From contig NZ_FUXG01000004.1 in NCBI RefSeq assembly GCF_900167095.1, positions 1 to 64,000 on the forward strand: a stretch of DNA of 64,000 nt, given 5' to 3'. This DNA is from Oceanospirillum multiglobuliferum. Lineage in GTDB: Bacteria; Pseudomonadota; Gammaproteobacteria; Pseudomonadales; Halomonadaceae. The stretch's first letter is position 1, and each line of letters opens with the position of its first letter. The notes beneath the pieces are model-generated. The model did not search any database, had not been told where the DNA came from, and saw only the letters and a list, made by a program, of their open reading frames with translations. Below, in pieces: positions 47,973-58,136 of the stretch. Position numbers and translations under genes: made by a program.

Positions 47973-48485
47973 TCAAACGTTCTTATCTAAGCCGCTACTG
48001 TTATCGGGAACAAAACTGCTGACCTCTAAGTACGGTGCAGCATCTAATTTTTCGGCATTCATCATTTGGGCTAAACGCTGAACCGATGACAGTAGAAGGT
48101 TTTGCTCCCAGGTCTCTAGGCTTTGATACTTGGTGATAAACTCATCCTGAAGGGCTTGCGGCGAATCTGAAAGTAAGCGCTTACCTTCATCCGTTAATAA
48201 AACATGAACTTTGCGCTTATCAACATGACTACGCTGACGCACAACGAGTTGCTTCACCTCTAACCTATCTAGAATGGTAGTTACGGTGGCTTGGCTTAAG
48301 TTAACTTTGCTTGAAAGCTCTCGAATAGTGAAGGATTCACCTCCCTGTTCTAAGCCTTGCAAAATAACAAGCTGAGGCCCGGTTAAACCAGTACTTTTAT
48401 TTAACTTACGGGAGTGCAAGTCAATTGCGCGGATGATTTGACGGATAGCAACAAGCACTTCTTCGTATGATTGCATGGGCGGCAT
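47973..48485 (-). CDS. ectR: MarR-family regulator, probable EctR
   Basis: A 170-residue regulator with the MarR winged helix (about 30-140): GLTGPQLVILQGLEQGG, FTIRELSSKVNLSQATVTTILDRLEVKQLVVRQRSHVDKRKVHVLLTDEG. EctR regulators of ectoine operons in halotolerant methylotrophs belong to this family and are usually encoded beside ectABC. Here the gene is 199 bp downstream of ectC on the same strand rather than divergent, so regulation of ectABC is likely but inferred. It may be co-transcribed with rlmG. Confidence 0.82.
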   Translation of the reverse strand: MPPMQSYEEVLVAIRQIIRAIDLHSRKLNKSTGLTGPQLVILQGLEQGGESFTIRELSSKVNLSQATVTTILDRLEVKQLVVRQRSHVDKRKVHVLLTDEGKRLLSDSPQALQDEFITKYQSLETWEQNLLLSSVQRLAQMMNAEKLDAAPYLEVSSFVPDNSSGLDKNV

Positions 48486-48684
48486 TTCAGTATAAAAGTT
48501 GAATAGAGGGCGGCATGCGCCACTGATGTCAGAACTAATGGCTAATGATAGCGGCTTTGTGATTCTGTTTCATCGAAGAATCTGACTTACGATGCACTCG
48601 CTAGCCTATAAAGCCGTGTCGAAAGCCAGAATATGTAGTGGAGAGATCAAATATGCGTGTATTTTTTCATAAGCTTAGACGAGC

Positions 48685-49086
48685 TTAATCAACCTCTTCT
48701 GCTTCTAAAGGATAAACACCATTTTCATCATGGGTTTCCTTGCCATTCAAAGGAGGATTAAATACACAAGCAAAAACAATATCTTGCCCATCATGAGCGC
48801 GTAATAAGTGCTTATCGTGCTGATCTAAAATATAAATAGTACCGGGGCTGATAGGGTACACTTTACCATCCGCACAAGTCTCTACCTCACCAAAACCACT
48901 GATGCAATACACTGATTCAAGGTGGTTTTGGTAATGTATAGGCGTCTCAGTACCCGCAAAAATAGTTGTGATATGGAATGAAAAACCCATGTTGTCATTT
49001 TTTAGCAACATGCGCACACTTTGCCAGTTATCTGCACGCACACAGCGCTCTGTTTGCTCTAAGTCTTGTAATTGTCTAACGATCAT
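48685..49086 (-). CDS. ectC: L-ectoine synthase
   Basis: A 133-residue cupin that cyclises N-gamma-acetyl-diaminobutyrate to ectoine. Family landmarks: [51 protein letters not shown], and [14 protein letters not shown] with metal-binding His and Tyr. It is the last enzyme of the pathway and the last gene of ectABC, 83 bp after ectB. Confidence 0.97.
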   Translation of the reverse strand: MIVRQLQDLEQTERCVRADNWQSVRMLLKNDNMGFSFHITTIFAGTETPIHYQNHLESVYCISGFGEVETCADGKVYPISPGTIYILDQHDKHLLRAHDGQDIVFACVFNPPLNGKETHDENGVYPLEAEEVD

Positions 49087-49169
49087 ATATGAGTGGCTCT
49101 ATGATTAGCTTTCGGTTTAATAACATTAAATGCACCATCCTTGGCACCCCACAAATAACAAGTTTCAAC

Positions 49170-50447
49170 TTAGCTAACAGCTTTTAGCTTGACCTCATTA
49201 TTGGCGTAATATTCGCTAAAGGCGTCATTTAATATCGCCAAACCTTGATCAAGCTCTTCTTCGGTGATTGTCAACGGAGGAAAGCATTTCACAACCTCAC
49301 CCTCTGGGCCGCTGGTTTCAATAATCAGCTTGCTCTCAAAGCAGAGCGAGGTAATTGCATCAGCGATGTCACCATTCGGGCAAGATACACCCTGCATCAA
49401 GCCACGCCCTTTACGGAAAAGCTTTGGATGCTGGTCACATATTTTATTTAGCTTATGCTTAAGCTGTTCGCTACGAGCATGAATATGACTAGAAAACTTC
49501 TCATCAGCCCAGTAGGTTTTAAGCGCTTTTGTTGCCGTAATAAAAGCGTGATTATTACCACGGAACGTACCATTGTGTTCACCGGGCTTCCAAATATCTA
49601 ACTTACGATCAAATAAGGTGATGGCAAAAGGTAAGCCAAAACCGCTGAGTGATTTTGATAGCGTGATAATGTCAGGTTTAATTTCAAAAGGATCAAAACT
49701 GAAGAATGTGCCAGTGCGACCACAACCTGCTTGGATATCATCCGCGATAAACAAGATACCATGCGCTTTGCAAAGCAATGACAGCTCTTGCAGCCATTTA
49801 CCTGTTGCCGTATTCAAGCCGCCTTCACCCTGCACAATCTCAACAATTACAGCCGCAGGTGCATCAAGACCGCTTGACTTATCTGTCAGCATCTTCTTGA
49901 ACAAGGTAAGTGTATTAAAGTCTTTACCTAGATAACCATCGTAAGGCAAACGGGTTACGCCGCTTAACGCCTGACCTGCGCCTCCACGGTGATGGCTATT
50001 ACCTGTTGCGGCTAATGCACCAAGAGTCACCCCGTGAAAGCCATTAGTGAAAGAAACAATATTATGGCGACCTGTCACTTTACGCGCCAGCTTCATGGCT
50101 GCTTCTACCGCGTTTGCTCCAGTAGGTCCTGTGAACTGCACGACATGATCTAAACCTCTTGGCTTTAAGATCAATTCTGCAAAAGTGCTTAAAAACGCAG
50201 CCTTTGCCTCGGTATGCATATCAAGGCCATGCGTAATGCCATCGCTTTGAATGTAATCTACAAGCGCTTCTTTTAGCTCGGGGTTGTTGTGCCCATAGTT
50301 AAGAGAGCCTGCACCCGCAAGAAAATCAAGATATTGCTGACCTTTTTCATCAAATAGGTGCGCACCTTTAGCCTGAGTAAACACGACAGGAAATGAGCGA
50401 GAGTAGCTTTTTACTTCAGATTCGTATTGCTTAAAAATCATGGGCAT
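49170..50447 (-). CDS. ectB: L-2,4-diaminobutyrate:2-oxoglutarate transaminase
   Basis: A 425-residue class III PLP transaminase that converts aspartate semialdehyde to diaminobutyrate. PLP Lys lies in TLSKSLSGFGLPFA; FTGPTGANAVEAAMKLARKVTGR, NGFHGVTLGALAATGN and ADDIQAGCGRTGTFFSFD are standard EctB segments. It is the second gene of ectABC, 65 bp after ectA. Confidence 0.97.
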   Translation of the reverse strand: MPMIFKQYESEVKSYSRSFPVVFTQAKGAHLFDEKGQQYLDFLAGAGSLNYGHNNPELKEALVDYIQSDGITHGLDMHTEAKAAFLSTFAELILKPRGLDHVVQFTGPTGANAVEAAMKLARKVTGRHNIVSFTNGFHGVTLGALAATGNSHHRGGAGQALSGVTRLPYDGYLGKDFNTLTLFKKMLTDKSSGLDAPAAVIVEIVQGEGGLNTATGKWLQELSLLCKAHGILFIADDIQAGCGRTGTFFSFDPFEIKPDIITLSKSLSGFGLPFAITLFDRKLDIWKPGEHNGTFRGNNHAFITATKALKTYWADEKFSSHIHARSEQLKHKLNKICDQHPKLFRKGRGLMQGVSCPNGDIADAITSLCFESKLIIETSGPEGEVVKCFPPLTITEEELDQGLAILNDAFSEYYANNEVKLKAVS

Positions 50448-50512
50448 TTATCCGTTATGCTGAAATTGAGAAAGAGTCTAAATAGATCAAGATGATATTG
50501 AGAGATTGTGAG

Positions 50513-51046
50513 TCAGGCCGCAGGAGGAGGGTTCAAGAATGGACCTATAATAAAGAGTAGTTCAGACTCATGTAGTCCATTGAAATGCAGCTCTTTATCT
50601 AAAAAGTTTTCGGTGCGCGATGGGCAGTCAAGCTGTGCTGCCAATGCATTAAAGGTGCGCCAAGAGGCTTTATTGTCAGGCGATATAGTGGTTTGCACTT
50701 CTTCAACCTGTGCGCAAGCTGGACGCTGGAGCAGAGCATTCAGCATTTGCCTCGCTAAGCCGTTGCCACGAGCAGACTCTGCAACAGCTACCTGCCAAAC
50801 AAAAAGTGAACGCTCCTGATCTGGACGAATAAACGCTGAAATAAAACCGACCAGCTGAGCTTTTGAACTTTCACCGTTTTTTTGCCAAACGCAAATAGAC
50901 GTTCTAGCCCATAAGGTACAGCACAACATATAGCAGTAACTAGAGTTTAGGTCTAAGGGAGGGCATTGTTGAATAAGATCCTGCACCAGCAATCCATCTT
51001 CTGGTGTTGGCTGCTTAAAAATGAATTTCTTTTCAAATGAAGTCAT
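50513..51046 (-). CDS. ectA: L-2,4-diaminobutyrate N-gamma-acetyltransferase
   Basis: A 177-residue GNAT enzyme that acetylates diaminobutyrate. The acetyl-CoA loop is VAVAESARGNGLARQML; PPLDLNSSYCYMLCC and TTISPDNKASWRTFNALA are typical of EctA. ATG 51046 is preferred over an upstream ATG at 51106, because the shorter form fits family length. No dedicated aspartokinase (ask_ect) follows ectC, so precursor supply must come from the housekeeping pathway. Confidence 0.95.
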   Translation of the reverse strand: MTSFEKKFIFKQPTPEDGLLVQDLIQQCPPLDLNSSYCYMLCCTLWARTSICVWQKNGESSKAQLVGFISAFIRPDQERSLFVWQVAVAESARGNGLARQMLNALLQRPACAQVEEVQTTISPDNKASWRTFNALAAQLDCPSRTENFLDKELHFNGLHESELLFIIGPFLNPPPAA

Positions 51047-51077
51047 AAAAATGTTTAGTGTTAAAAGTATCTTTATT

Positions 51078-51106
51078 ACCATACATTTATGAGAATGATT
51101 GATCAA
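51078..51106 (-). promoter_or_regulatory. Candidate sigma70-type promoter of ectABC
   Basis: On the minus strand TTGATC (51106-51101) and TATGGT (51083-51078) are separated by 17 bp, about 32 bp before the ectA ATG. The match to the sigma70 consensus is fair (-35 four of six; -10 four of six). Confidence 0.5.
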
Positions 51107-51228
51107 CCCCTAATTTGTTGGCTTTTAGTGTTAAACCTATGTACTCCACACTAAATATTTGTTTTGCTCAGTAATGAAATTGAAACACTCTTATACAGCG
51201 TTAAGCAGTGCTTTGTCTTTTGTTCAGG

Positions 51229-51270
51229 CAAAAAAATAGGTGCTCATTAATCTGGTAATGAGCACCTATT
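51229..51270 (-). terminator. pyk Rho-independent terminator
   Basis: A perfect 15-bp stem AATAGGTGCTCATTA (51235-51249)/TAATGAGCACCTATT (51256-51270), followed on the minus strand by seven T. Confidence 0.92.
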
Positions 51271-51309
51271 GCTGACCACTAGAGCGTAATGCGCTCTATG
51301 ATTCAAACG

Positions 51310-52725
51310 CTAGCTAATGCGAACAATCGTCATAGTGTTAGTACCAGCTTGACCGCCACGGGTTACAATAACTGAGTCCCCTATCTCGACTAATTGACGA
51401 ACTTTAAGCTCATCAATGGCTTTCTGTAGTGCGTCTGGGTCAGTGCTGACTGTGTTGAACGGAATCGTGGTAACACCACGATACAGTGCAACGCGGTGCT
51501 GTGTCTTCACGTTACTGGTAAAGGCAAAAATAGGAATACCTGAGCGAATGCGCGACATTAACAGCGGGGTTAGTCCAGTGCGCGTCATGCAGACGATGGC
51601 TTTTAGGCCTTTTAAATGGTTGGCGGCATACATGGCGGACAGTGCAACCGCTTCATTGATGTGGCCAAAGTTTTCATGCATGCGGTGGTTTGACTTGGTT
51701 GAGACACGCTCTAGTTCCGCGCCTCGGCAGAGCCGATCCATCGCTTGCACAGTTTCCAGTGGGAACTGACCCACAGCGGTTTCTGCCGAAAGCATTACTG
51801 CATCAGTACCATCTAAAACGGCATTGGCAACATCAAACACTTCGGCGCGTGTCGGCAGCGGACTGCTGATCATCGACTCCATCATCTGAGTTGCAGTGAT
51901 CACCACTTTATTCAGGCTACGCGCACGTTGAATTAATCGCTTTTGCACGCCAATCAACTGAGCATCACCGATTTCAACGCCTAGATCACCTCGTGCAACC
52001 ATGACACCTTCAGAGGCGCTGATCAGGTCATTCATAATTTCATCGCTAGATACAGACTCAGCACGCTCAACCTTGGCAATCAGGCCAATCTCTTTGCCAG
52101 CTTCGCCTAATAATGCGCGGGCTTCGCGCATATCATCACCTGTACGAGGAAACGAAACCGCCAGATAATCCATTTTCAACGCGATTGCGGTTTGTAGATC
52201 ACGCTTATCTTTTTCAGTCAAAGCCGCTGCTGATAAGCCACCACCTTGTTTGTTAATCCCTTTATTATTAGATAACTTACCGCCAACAGTTACGGTACAG
52301 CGCACCTCTGGCTTAACCACCTCGTCGACCTTTAATTGGATGCGACCATCGTCCAGTAGCAAAGTGTCACCAGCGACAACATCGTCAGCCAGTTGAGGAT
52401 AATCCACGCCTACCTGTTGCTGATCACCTGCATCGCGAGACAGCGTCATATTCAGCGTAAAACGATCACCTACAGCCAGCTTGATTGGGCCATTGGCAAA
52501 GCGCGCGACTCGAATTTTAGGCCCTTGCAGATCACCTAACACCGCCACATAACGACCAATTCTAGCAGCAGTGGCGCGCACGGCTTCTACGCGCGCCTGA
52601 TGTTCTTCTGGCTCACCGTGTGAAAAATTAACGCGTACAACATCAATATACTTGAGCACCTGCTCCAGCATCTCTGGAGCATCGGTTGCCGGACCAAGGG
52701 TGGCAACAATTTTGGTTCTGCGCAT
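51310..52725 (-). CDS. pyk: Pyruvate kinase
   Basis: A 471-residue glycolytic enzyme making pyruvate and ATP from phosphoenolpyruvate and ADP. It starts MRRTKIVATLGPATD; VVRVNFSHGEP, LGDLQGPKIRVARF, the catalytic Lys/metal segment LIAKVERAESV, VARGDLGVEIG and ATQMMESMISSPLPTRAEVFDVANAVLDGTDAVMLS follow. The pattern resembles PykA (type II, AMP-activated) of gammaproteobacteria. It is downstream of gap on the same strand, 52 bp apart, and ends at a strong terminator. Confidence 0.96.
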   Translation of the reverse strand: MRRTKIVATLGPATDAPEMLEQVLKYIDVVRVNFSHGEPEEHQARVEAVRATAARIGRYVAVLGDLQGPKIRVARFANGPIKLAVGDRFTLNMTLSRDAGDQQQVGVDYPQLADDVVAGDTLLLDDGRIQLKVDEVVKPEVRCTVTVGGKLSNNKGINKQGGGLSAAALTEKDKRDLQTAIALKMDYLAVSFPRTGDDMREARALLGEAGKEIGLIAKVERAESVSSDEIMNDLISASEGVMVARGDLGVEIGDAQLIGVQKRLIQRARSLNKVVITATQMMESMISSPLPTRAEVFDVANAVLDGTDAVMLSAETAVGQFPLETVQAMDRLCRGAELERVSTKSNHRMHENFGHINEAVALSAMYAANHLKGLKAIVCMTRTGLTPLLMSRIRSGIPIFAFTSNVKTQHRVALYRGVTTIPFNTVSTDPDALQKAIDELKVRQLVEIGDSVIVTRGGQAGTNTMTIVRIS

Positions 52726-52777
52726 TCTTGAGCGTTCCTTAACGGAAAAAATTAATATCCAGCTCTAGCAAATAATA

Positions 52778-53785
52778 CTAGTGCCCAGCGCGCATAAGCG
52801 CTTCTGTGGTATCCAACATACGGTTGGAGAACCCCCACTCATTGTCATACCACGCCATTATTTTTATTAGATTACCCTGCACGCGGGTGTGATTTGCATC
52901 AAATACAGATGATGCTGGGCAGTGGTTAAAATCAACGGAGACAAGGGGGAGGTCATTGTACATCATGACCAATGAGTCACGAGAGGCCTTTTGCATAAAA
53001 TCATTAATCTGCTGAGCCGTTTGAGGACGCTCAACAATCACACTTAAATCGACCAACGATACGTTGTTAGTCGGTACTCGAACCGCCAAGCCATCAAGTC
53101 TACCCTCTAGCTCTGGCAGTACTTGACCAATGGCAGCAGCAGCTCCTGTTTTAGTTGGAATCATCGACTGAGTTGCCGAGCGCGCACGAAATGGATCCGT
53201 GTGATAAACATCGGTAAGATGCTGATCATTGGTATAAGCATGAATAGTCGTCATCATGCCGCTGACCACGCCCATCTGCTCATGTAGCATTTGTACAACG
53301 GGCGCTAAACAGTTTGTGGTACAGGATGCATTTGATACCACTTGGTGCTCTGCTTTTAAGACTGCTTCGTTAACACCAAATACAACAGTGGCATCCGCAT
53401 CAGGCGAAGGTGCAGAGATGAGTACTTTTTTCGCCCCCGCAACAATATGAGCTGCTGCTTTTTCACGTTTAGTAAATAATCCTGTGCATTCTAGTACCAC
53501 ATCAATTTCAAGTGATTGCCAAGGTAGCTTGCTTGGATCACGCTCACTTAAAACTTCAATATGATGTCGGTCTACAGTAAGCGAGCGCTCATCATGTTCA
53601 ACGGTGTATGAGAAACGACCATGCACTGAGTCGTACTGTAATAAATGTGCGTTAATCGCAGCATCACCAAGGTCATTGATCGCAACAATTTCGATGCGGT
53701 CGGTATAACCTCCCTCGAAATAAGCTCGTAAAATATTACGGCCTATGCGGCCAAAGCCATTAATTGCAACACGAATTGGTTTCAT
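52778..53785 (-). CDS. gap: Glyceraldehyde-3-phosphate dehydrogenase (type I; partly Epd-like)
   Basis: A 335-residue NAD-dependent dehydrogenase. N-terminal [16 protein letters not shown] binds NAD; catalytic Cys lies in [12 protein letters not shown] with the His in [10 protein letters not shown]; substrate segment [21 protein letters not shown] is of GAPDH type. The C-terminal [15 protein letters not shown] and [22 protein letters not shown] resemble erythrose-4-phosphate dehydrogenase (Epd) as well as some GapB forms, so the preferred substrate is not certain. Grouping with pyk supports a glycolytic or gluconeogenic role. It is divergent from topA across a 553-bp region. Confidence 0.9.
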   Translation of the reverse strand: MKPIRVAINGFGRIGRNILRAYFEGGYTDRIEIVAINDLGDAAINAHLLQYDSVHGRFSYTVEHDERSLTVDRHHIEVLSERDPSKLPWQSLEIDVVLECTGLFTKREKAAAHIVAGAKKVLISAPSPDADATVVFGVNEAVLKAEHQVVSNASCTTNCLAPVVQMLHEQMGVVSGMMTTIHAYTNDQHLTDVYHTDPFRARSATQSMIPTKTGAAAAIGQVLPELEGRLDGLAVRVPTNNVSLVDLSVIVERPQTAQQINDFMQKASRDSLVMMYNDLPLVSVDFNHCPASSVFDANHTRVQGNLIKIMAWYDNEWGFSNRMLDTTEALMRAGH

Positions 53786-54338
53786 AAGACATTCTCCGTA
53801 CCAATGGCAAACCTGTGCAACTCATTAACCTTCTCTGCTAATGATGACACTACAACTTAAGATTGGTTGCTAAGCTATGGAAAATCAATGCATTTTTAAA
53901 ACACAGCGCAATTTAAAGTGTACGCAAAATCTAACCAGAGCTATTTTTTTATGATCAAAGCTGGAACTCTATGAGTTGCTAAGGTAGGTTATACGCCTTT
54001 TTTCGCCTAGGTAAGGGTTTCATAGGGTAATATGACAAGTAAAACCGTGTTTTACTTGTGTTTATACACTTGCCGTGGCATACGGGTAGCCCATTAAGGA
54101 CTATCGAGTAATTGATTTGTTAAGTAAGCATTCGTTATAAATTAAAGAGAAGCTTGCTATAAATAATTGAAAAACGGCTGCAATCGGTAGATTCAAGTAC
54201 AGCATGTTTATTTTCACCTTGTGAAAAACTCATGTGAACAACCAAAATCAATGAGTAGGTAAGTTGTGTTTCACTCCTGCGTCAATGACCATTTTAGACC
54301 AAACTGTTAACAGGCAGCCTTAGATAAAGAGACGTTAT
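53786..54338. other. Long divergent intergenic region gap / topA
   Basis: 553 bp without a credible gene on either strand. It is A+T rich and must hold promoters for gap-pyk and topA. A 25-bp perfect inverted repeat lies at 54035-54059. I see no RNA gene signature; it is longer than most gaps in this window. Confidence 0.6.
54035..54059. promoter_or_regulatory. Perfect 25-bp inverted repeat between gap and topA
   Basis: ACAAGTAAAAC (54035-54045), CGT spacer, GTTTTACTTGT (54049-54059): an exact 11-bp inverted repeat. It is about 250 bp from gap and 280 bp from topA. It could be a protein-binding operator or a small hairpin at the end of an unrecognised short transcript. It does not match the HexR site known from central carbon genes as I recall it. 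Confidence 0.5.
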
Positions 54339-56996
54339 ATGGGAAAATCGTTAGTCATCGTCGAGTCTCCAGCCAAGGCTAAAACCATCAATAAATATCT
54401 GGGCAGCAATTTTATTGTGAAGTCCAGTGTTGGCCATATCCGCGACCTACCTACAAGTGGCGGTAACAAAGAGCCTATTGACGCTAAAGCACGAGCACAA
54501 GCTGCAGCCATTACGCGCAAGATGAGCGCAGATGAAAAGGTTGAGCACAAGAAACGTAAAGCTAAAGAGCAACTGATTGGTCGAATGGGCATTGATCCAG
54601 AAAACGACTGGACAGCAAGCTATCAAATTCTACCCGGCAAAGAAAAAGTTGTATCAGAATTACAAAAATTAGCAGCCGATGCTGATGAAATCTATCTCGC
54701 AACCGATTTGGATCGCGAAGGAGAGGCAATTGCTTGGCACTTGCGGGAAACAATTGGTGGAGATGACAGCCGTTACCATCGGGTAGTATTTAACGAAATC
54801 ACCAAGAATGCGATCCAAGAAGCGTTTAAAGAGCCTGGTCGCCTAGACATGAGCCGCGTTAATGCTCAGCAAGCCCGCCGCTTTTTAGATCGTGTTGTGG
54901 GCTATATGGTCTCGCCTTTGCTATGGTCAAAAGTTGCCCGAGGCTTATCCGCAGGGCGTGTACAGTCTGTAGCCGTACGCTTAATTGTTGAGCGTGAGCG
55001 TGAGATTCGCGCCTTCGTGCCAGAAGAGTTTTGGGACATTCACGCAGAATTTGCCCGTGACCAAATGCCTGCCTTCCAATGCGAAGTAACCAAGCAAGCA
55101 GGCAAAGCCTTTCGTCCTATAAATAAAAGCCAAGCGGATGCAGCATTGGCATTGTTACAGGCTGCAACTTATGCCGTCAGTAAGCGTGAAGATAAGCCTA
55201 CGACTACTAAGCCAACAGCCCCGTTTATTACCTCAACGTTGCAACAGGCTGCAAGTACACGCTTAGGCTTTAGCGTTAAGAAAACCATGATGTTGGCACA
55301 GCGTTTGTACGAGGCGGGTTACATCACCTACATGCGTACAGACTCAACAAACTTGAGCCAAGAAGCGGTTGAGAACTGCCGAATTTATATCGAAAAGAAC
55401 TTTGGCACTCGCTACCTTCCTGAAGCCGCCAATAGCTATTCAAGCAAAGAAGGCGCACAGGAAGCTCACGAGGCGATACGCCCCTCGGATGTGTCACAAA
55501 AAGGCGCTGACCTAGCCGGAATGGAGCGTGATGCAGAGCGTTTATACGAACTGATTTGGCGTCAATTCGTAGCCTGTCAAATGATGCCAGCAGAGTACAT
55601 GAGTTCCTCTCTTGTCGTCAGTGCGGGTGATTTTGAGCTACGCGCCCGTGGCCGTGTGATGCAATTTGACGGTTTTACCCGTGTAATGCCGTCAAACAGC
55701 AAGAAAGATGAAGATCAAACGTTACCGGATTTAAGCGTCGGCGATACTCTGGACTTGCAGCAGCTGTTACCCAAACAACACTTCACCAAACCTGTTGCAC
55801 GTTTTACTGAAGCCAGTTTAGTTAAAGAACTCGAAAAGCGCGGTATAGGCCGGCCATCAACCTACGCAGCCATTATCTCAACTATTCAAGATCGTGGTTA
55901 TGCTCGCGTTGAAAACCGTCGTTTTTATGCTGAAAAAATGGGCGACATCGTTACAGATCGTTTGGCAGAAAGCTTCAGTGATTTGATGGATTATAGCTTC
56001 ACTGCTCGCATGGAAGAGAGTTTAGATAATGTCGCTGAGGGCAAGAACGACTGGAAAAACCTGCTGAATGATTTCTATAAAGATTTCAAAACGCAGTTGG
56101 TTCAGGCGGAGTCAGAAGATGCGGGGATGCGTCCAAATCAAGCCGTAGAAACCTCTATTCCATGCCCAACTTGTCAACGCCCAATGCAAATTCGTACTGC
56201 CAGCACAGGGGTATTTTTAGGCTGTTCAGGTTATGCGCTGCCACCTAAAGAGCGCTGCAAAACCACGATCAACTTAACCTCAGGCGAAGAAGCAATCAGT
56301 GCAGATGCTGATGAAGAGGCAGAAACACAGGCGCTACGGGCTAAACATCGTTGTAAAAAATGTGGCACCGCGATGGATAGCTATCTGATAGACGCTCACC
56401 GAAAACTTCATGTTTGCGGCAACAACCCTGACTGTGATGGTTACGAGATTGAGGAAGGCGAGTACAAGATCAAAGGCTACGATGGCCCAGTACTAGAGTG
56501 CGACAAATGCGGCTCTGAAATGCAGTTAAAAACTGGACGCTTCGGCAAGTATTTTGGCTGCACCGCCGATGACTGCAAAAATACTCGCAAGCTATTACGT
56601 AGCGGTGACGCTGCACCACCTAAAATGGATGCAGTGCCAATGCCTGAACTAAAGTGCTTAAAAGTTGAGGATCATTATGTGCTACGCGATGGCGCATCTG
56701 GTTTATTCCTAGCTGCAAGCCAGTTTCCAAAGAATCGTGAGACAAGACCACCGTTAGTTCTGGAGTTGCTACCTCATATTGAGCAGATTGACGAAAAATA
56801 TCGTTACTTTGAAAAAGCGCCAACTCAAGATTCAGAAGGAAACCCCACGGTTATTCGCTACAGCCGTAAAAATAAAGAGCAGTATTTAATGACTGAAGTA
56901 GAAGGTAAAGCAACTGGCTGGCAAGCATTTTATGAGGGTGATCAGTGGGTTATCCACGAGAAGAAGAAAACCGTCAAAAAAACGTCAAAAAGCTAG
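54339..56996 (+). CDS. topA: DNA topoisomerase I (type IA)
   Basis: An 885-residue enzyme that relaxes negative supercoils. The TOPRIM domain starts [19 protein letters not shown], with [14 protein letters not shown] metal residues. The active-site Tyr lies in [29 protein letters not shown] and [13 protein letters not shown] follow. C-terminal Cys4 zinc ribbons are visible: CPTC...C, CKKCG...C and CDKCG...C. Length agrees with E. coli TopA (865). It heads the stretch that leads to lexA, as in Pseudomonas. Confidence 0.97.
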   Translation: MGKSLVIVESPAKAKTINKYLGSNFIVKSSVGHIRDLPTSGGNKEPIDAKARAQAAAITRKMSADEKVEHKKRKAKEQLIGRMGIDPENDWTASYQILPGKEKVVSELQKLAADADEIYLATDLDREGEAIAWHLRETIGGDDSRYHRVVFNEITKNAIQEAFKEPGRLDMSRVNAQQARRFLDRVVGYMVSPLLWSKVARGLSAGRVQSVAVRLIVEREREIRAFVPEEFWDIHAEFARDQMPAFQCEVTKQAGKAFRPINKSQADAALALLQAATYAVSKREDKPTTTKPTAPFITSTLQQAASTRLGFSVKKTMMLAQRLYEAGYITYMRTDSTNLSQEAVENCRIYIEKNFGTRYLPEAANSYSSKEGAQEAHEAIRPSDVSQKGADLAGMERDAERLYELIWRQFVACQMMPAEYMSSSLVVSAGDFELRARGRVMQFDGFTRVMPSNSKKDEDQTLPDLSVGDTLDLQQLLPKQHFTKPVARFTEASLVKELEKRGIGRPSTYAAIISTIQDRGYARVENRRFYAEKMGDIVTDRLAESFSDLMDYSFTARMEESLDNVAEGKNDWKNLLNDFYKDFKTQLVQAESEDAGMRPNQAVETSIPCPTCQRPMQIRTASTGVFLGCSGYALPPKERCKTTINLTSGEEAISADADEEAETQALRAKHRCKKCGTAMDSYLIDAHRKLHVCGNNPDCDGYEIEEGEYKIKGYDGPVLECDKCGSEMQLKTGRFGKYFGCTADDCKNTRKLLRSGDAAPPKMDAVPMPELKCLKVEDHYVLRDGASGLFLAASQFPKNRETRPPLVLELLPHIEQIDEKYRYFEKAPTQDSEGNPTVIRYSRKNKEQYLMTEVEGKATGWQAFYEGDQWVIHEKKKTVKKTSKS

Positions 56997-57100
56997 TTCA
57001 CTTGTTCAAAATACCCGCTACACTATGCATAAATTAAGCATATATAGTTCATTTTTAAGCATCGGTTTTCTACGACATGCCTGAAATGGACAAAGGAAAA

Positions 57101-57130
57101 CAAAGGCCGGCTATACCGGCCTTTGTTTTC
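57101..57130 (+). terminator. Terminator after topA
   Basis: CAAAGGCCGG (57101-57110) pairs exactly with CCGGCCTTTG (57116-57125) around CTATA, followed by TTTTC. Confidence 0.8.
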
Positions 57131-57184
57131 AGCCCTGCTGTGGCTAAAAATTCAATATAATATCTGTCCTTTTGAGAGCATAAC

Positions 57185-57703
57185 ATGGCATCTTTTGCTT
57201 CACGCACGATGCAGAAGCTATTTGCTGCACGTATTTTATTAAAACATCTTGACCAACTGAGTGATCAAGATGAACTGATACAGCCCGCTTTCAAAACAGC
57301 ACATATCGAAGCGGTTGTGTTTCAAATGCAAGGCGCATTACAAGCACTGCTTTATGAAATTGCAGAAGCAGCGCGCATGCCCGCTGGCCAGTGGCATAGC
57401 ATTAATGAGTTACACCAAGCTGCGCTGGAGAACGAACGCACTTTGCCTCAACTGAATATCCTAATAGAACTACAAAAAGACAGCTTCAGTTGGTTAAGCC
57501 AGTTCAGCCGCCGTTATCAGGCCTGCTGGTTACCAGATAAACAAGGGGCAAAAGAGGTGCATCAACAAACGCCGGAATCCTCAGGCGCTATGATGATTGC
57601 AGTTGCTGACGATTCAGTATCAGATCAAGTCCAATTAAATGCATGGCTAGACAGTATGCAGGCGCTTGTGAAAGATCTACGCCTAACCATGCAAGAGTAT
57701 TAA
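57185..57703 (+). CDS. DUF6586-like protein
   Basis: A 172-residue helical cytoplasmic protein of unknown function. Position between topA and lexA, and the helices with LLKHLDQLSDQDELIQPAFKTAHIEAVVFQMQGALQALLYEIAE, match a conserved unknown family of Pseudomonas and relatives (DUF6586 as I recall it). No catalytic motif is visible. It is followed 77 bp downstream by an 80-residue gene on the same strand. Confidence 0.68.
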   Translation: MASFASRTMQKLFAARILLKHLDQLSDQDELIQPAFKTAHIEAVVFQMQGALQALLYEIAEAARMPAGQWHSINELHQAALENERTLPQLNILIELQKDSFSWLSQFSRRYQACWLPDKQGAKEVHQQTPESSGAMMIAVADDSVSDQVQLNAWLDSMQALVKDLRLTMQEY

Positions 57704-57780
57704 ACGCAGGATATTAAGACGTAAGAATACTGAGAAATGCAGGATGCTCAACTTGGCCATTTTTTATAGAGGTTATTATT

Positions 57781-58023
57781 TTGTCTGACAGTCCATTTCT
57801 GGAAATCGTTGAGCTTGCTGACGGCGATGTTATTTTACAATCAGCAGACGATGAAAACGGCGAACCGTTAGTACGTATTCGTTTTGCGCCTGAAATTGTT
57901 GAACACCTGCGCGGAGCCAGTTTTGACATCGCAAGAGAGATGCTTGATAAAGCGATTCAAGATAGCAGGCTCTGGGGAGAAGCAGGAGAGGATGATGTCA
58001 GTGAGGCACGAACTCTACATTAA
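57781..58023 (+). CDS. Conserved small protein, 80 residues (TTG start)
   Basis: It begins at TTG 57781 with GAGG eight bases upstream. The protein starts MSDSPFLEIVELADGDVILQ and is acidic, with a DENGEPLVRIRFAPEIVEHL segment and a helical C-terminus. A small gene of this type sits in the same place in Pseudomonas, between the DUF6586 gene and lexA. No function known; no DNA-binding motif seen. It is convergent with lexA across a strong hairpin. Confidence 0.7.
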   Translation: MSDSPFLEIVELADGDVILQSADDENGEPLVRIRFAPEIVEHLRGASFDIAREMLDKAIQDSRLWGEAGEDDVSEARTLH

Positions 58024-58057
58024 TACTTACAGCCTGATCAGTATATGAATAGAAAAG

Positions 58058-58098
58058 CAGAGGGCCTTTGATTTGTGAAATCAAAGGCCCTCTGGTTA
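58058..58098. terminator. Bidirectional terminator between the 80-residue gene and lexA
   Basis: A perfect 17-bp stem CAGAGGGCCTTTGATTT (58058-58074) / AAATCAAAGGCCCTCTG (58078-58094) with a GTG loop: the longest perfect hairpin in the window. The flanking T-tract is weak on both strands. Confidence 0.75.
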
Positions 58099-58136
58099 GT
58101 TAGCAAGATAAGTGAGTGAGCGGTGAGTTATCAAGC

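Noticed and set aside
48486-48684. Dedicated aspartokinase (ask_ect) after ectC
   Set aside because: Only 199 bp lie between ectC and the MarR-type gene, with no coding pattern for a kinase.
54035-54059. HexR operator near gap
   Set aside because: The palindrome does not fit the HexR patterns I recall (TGTARTN-type or TTGT-N7-ACAA); left unassigned.
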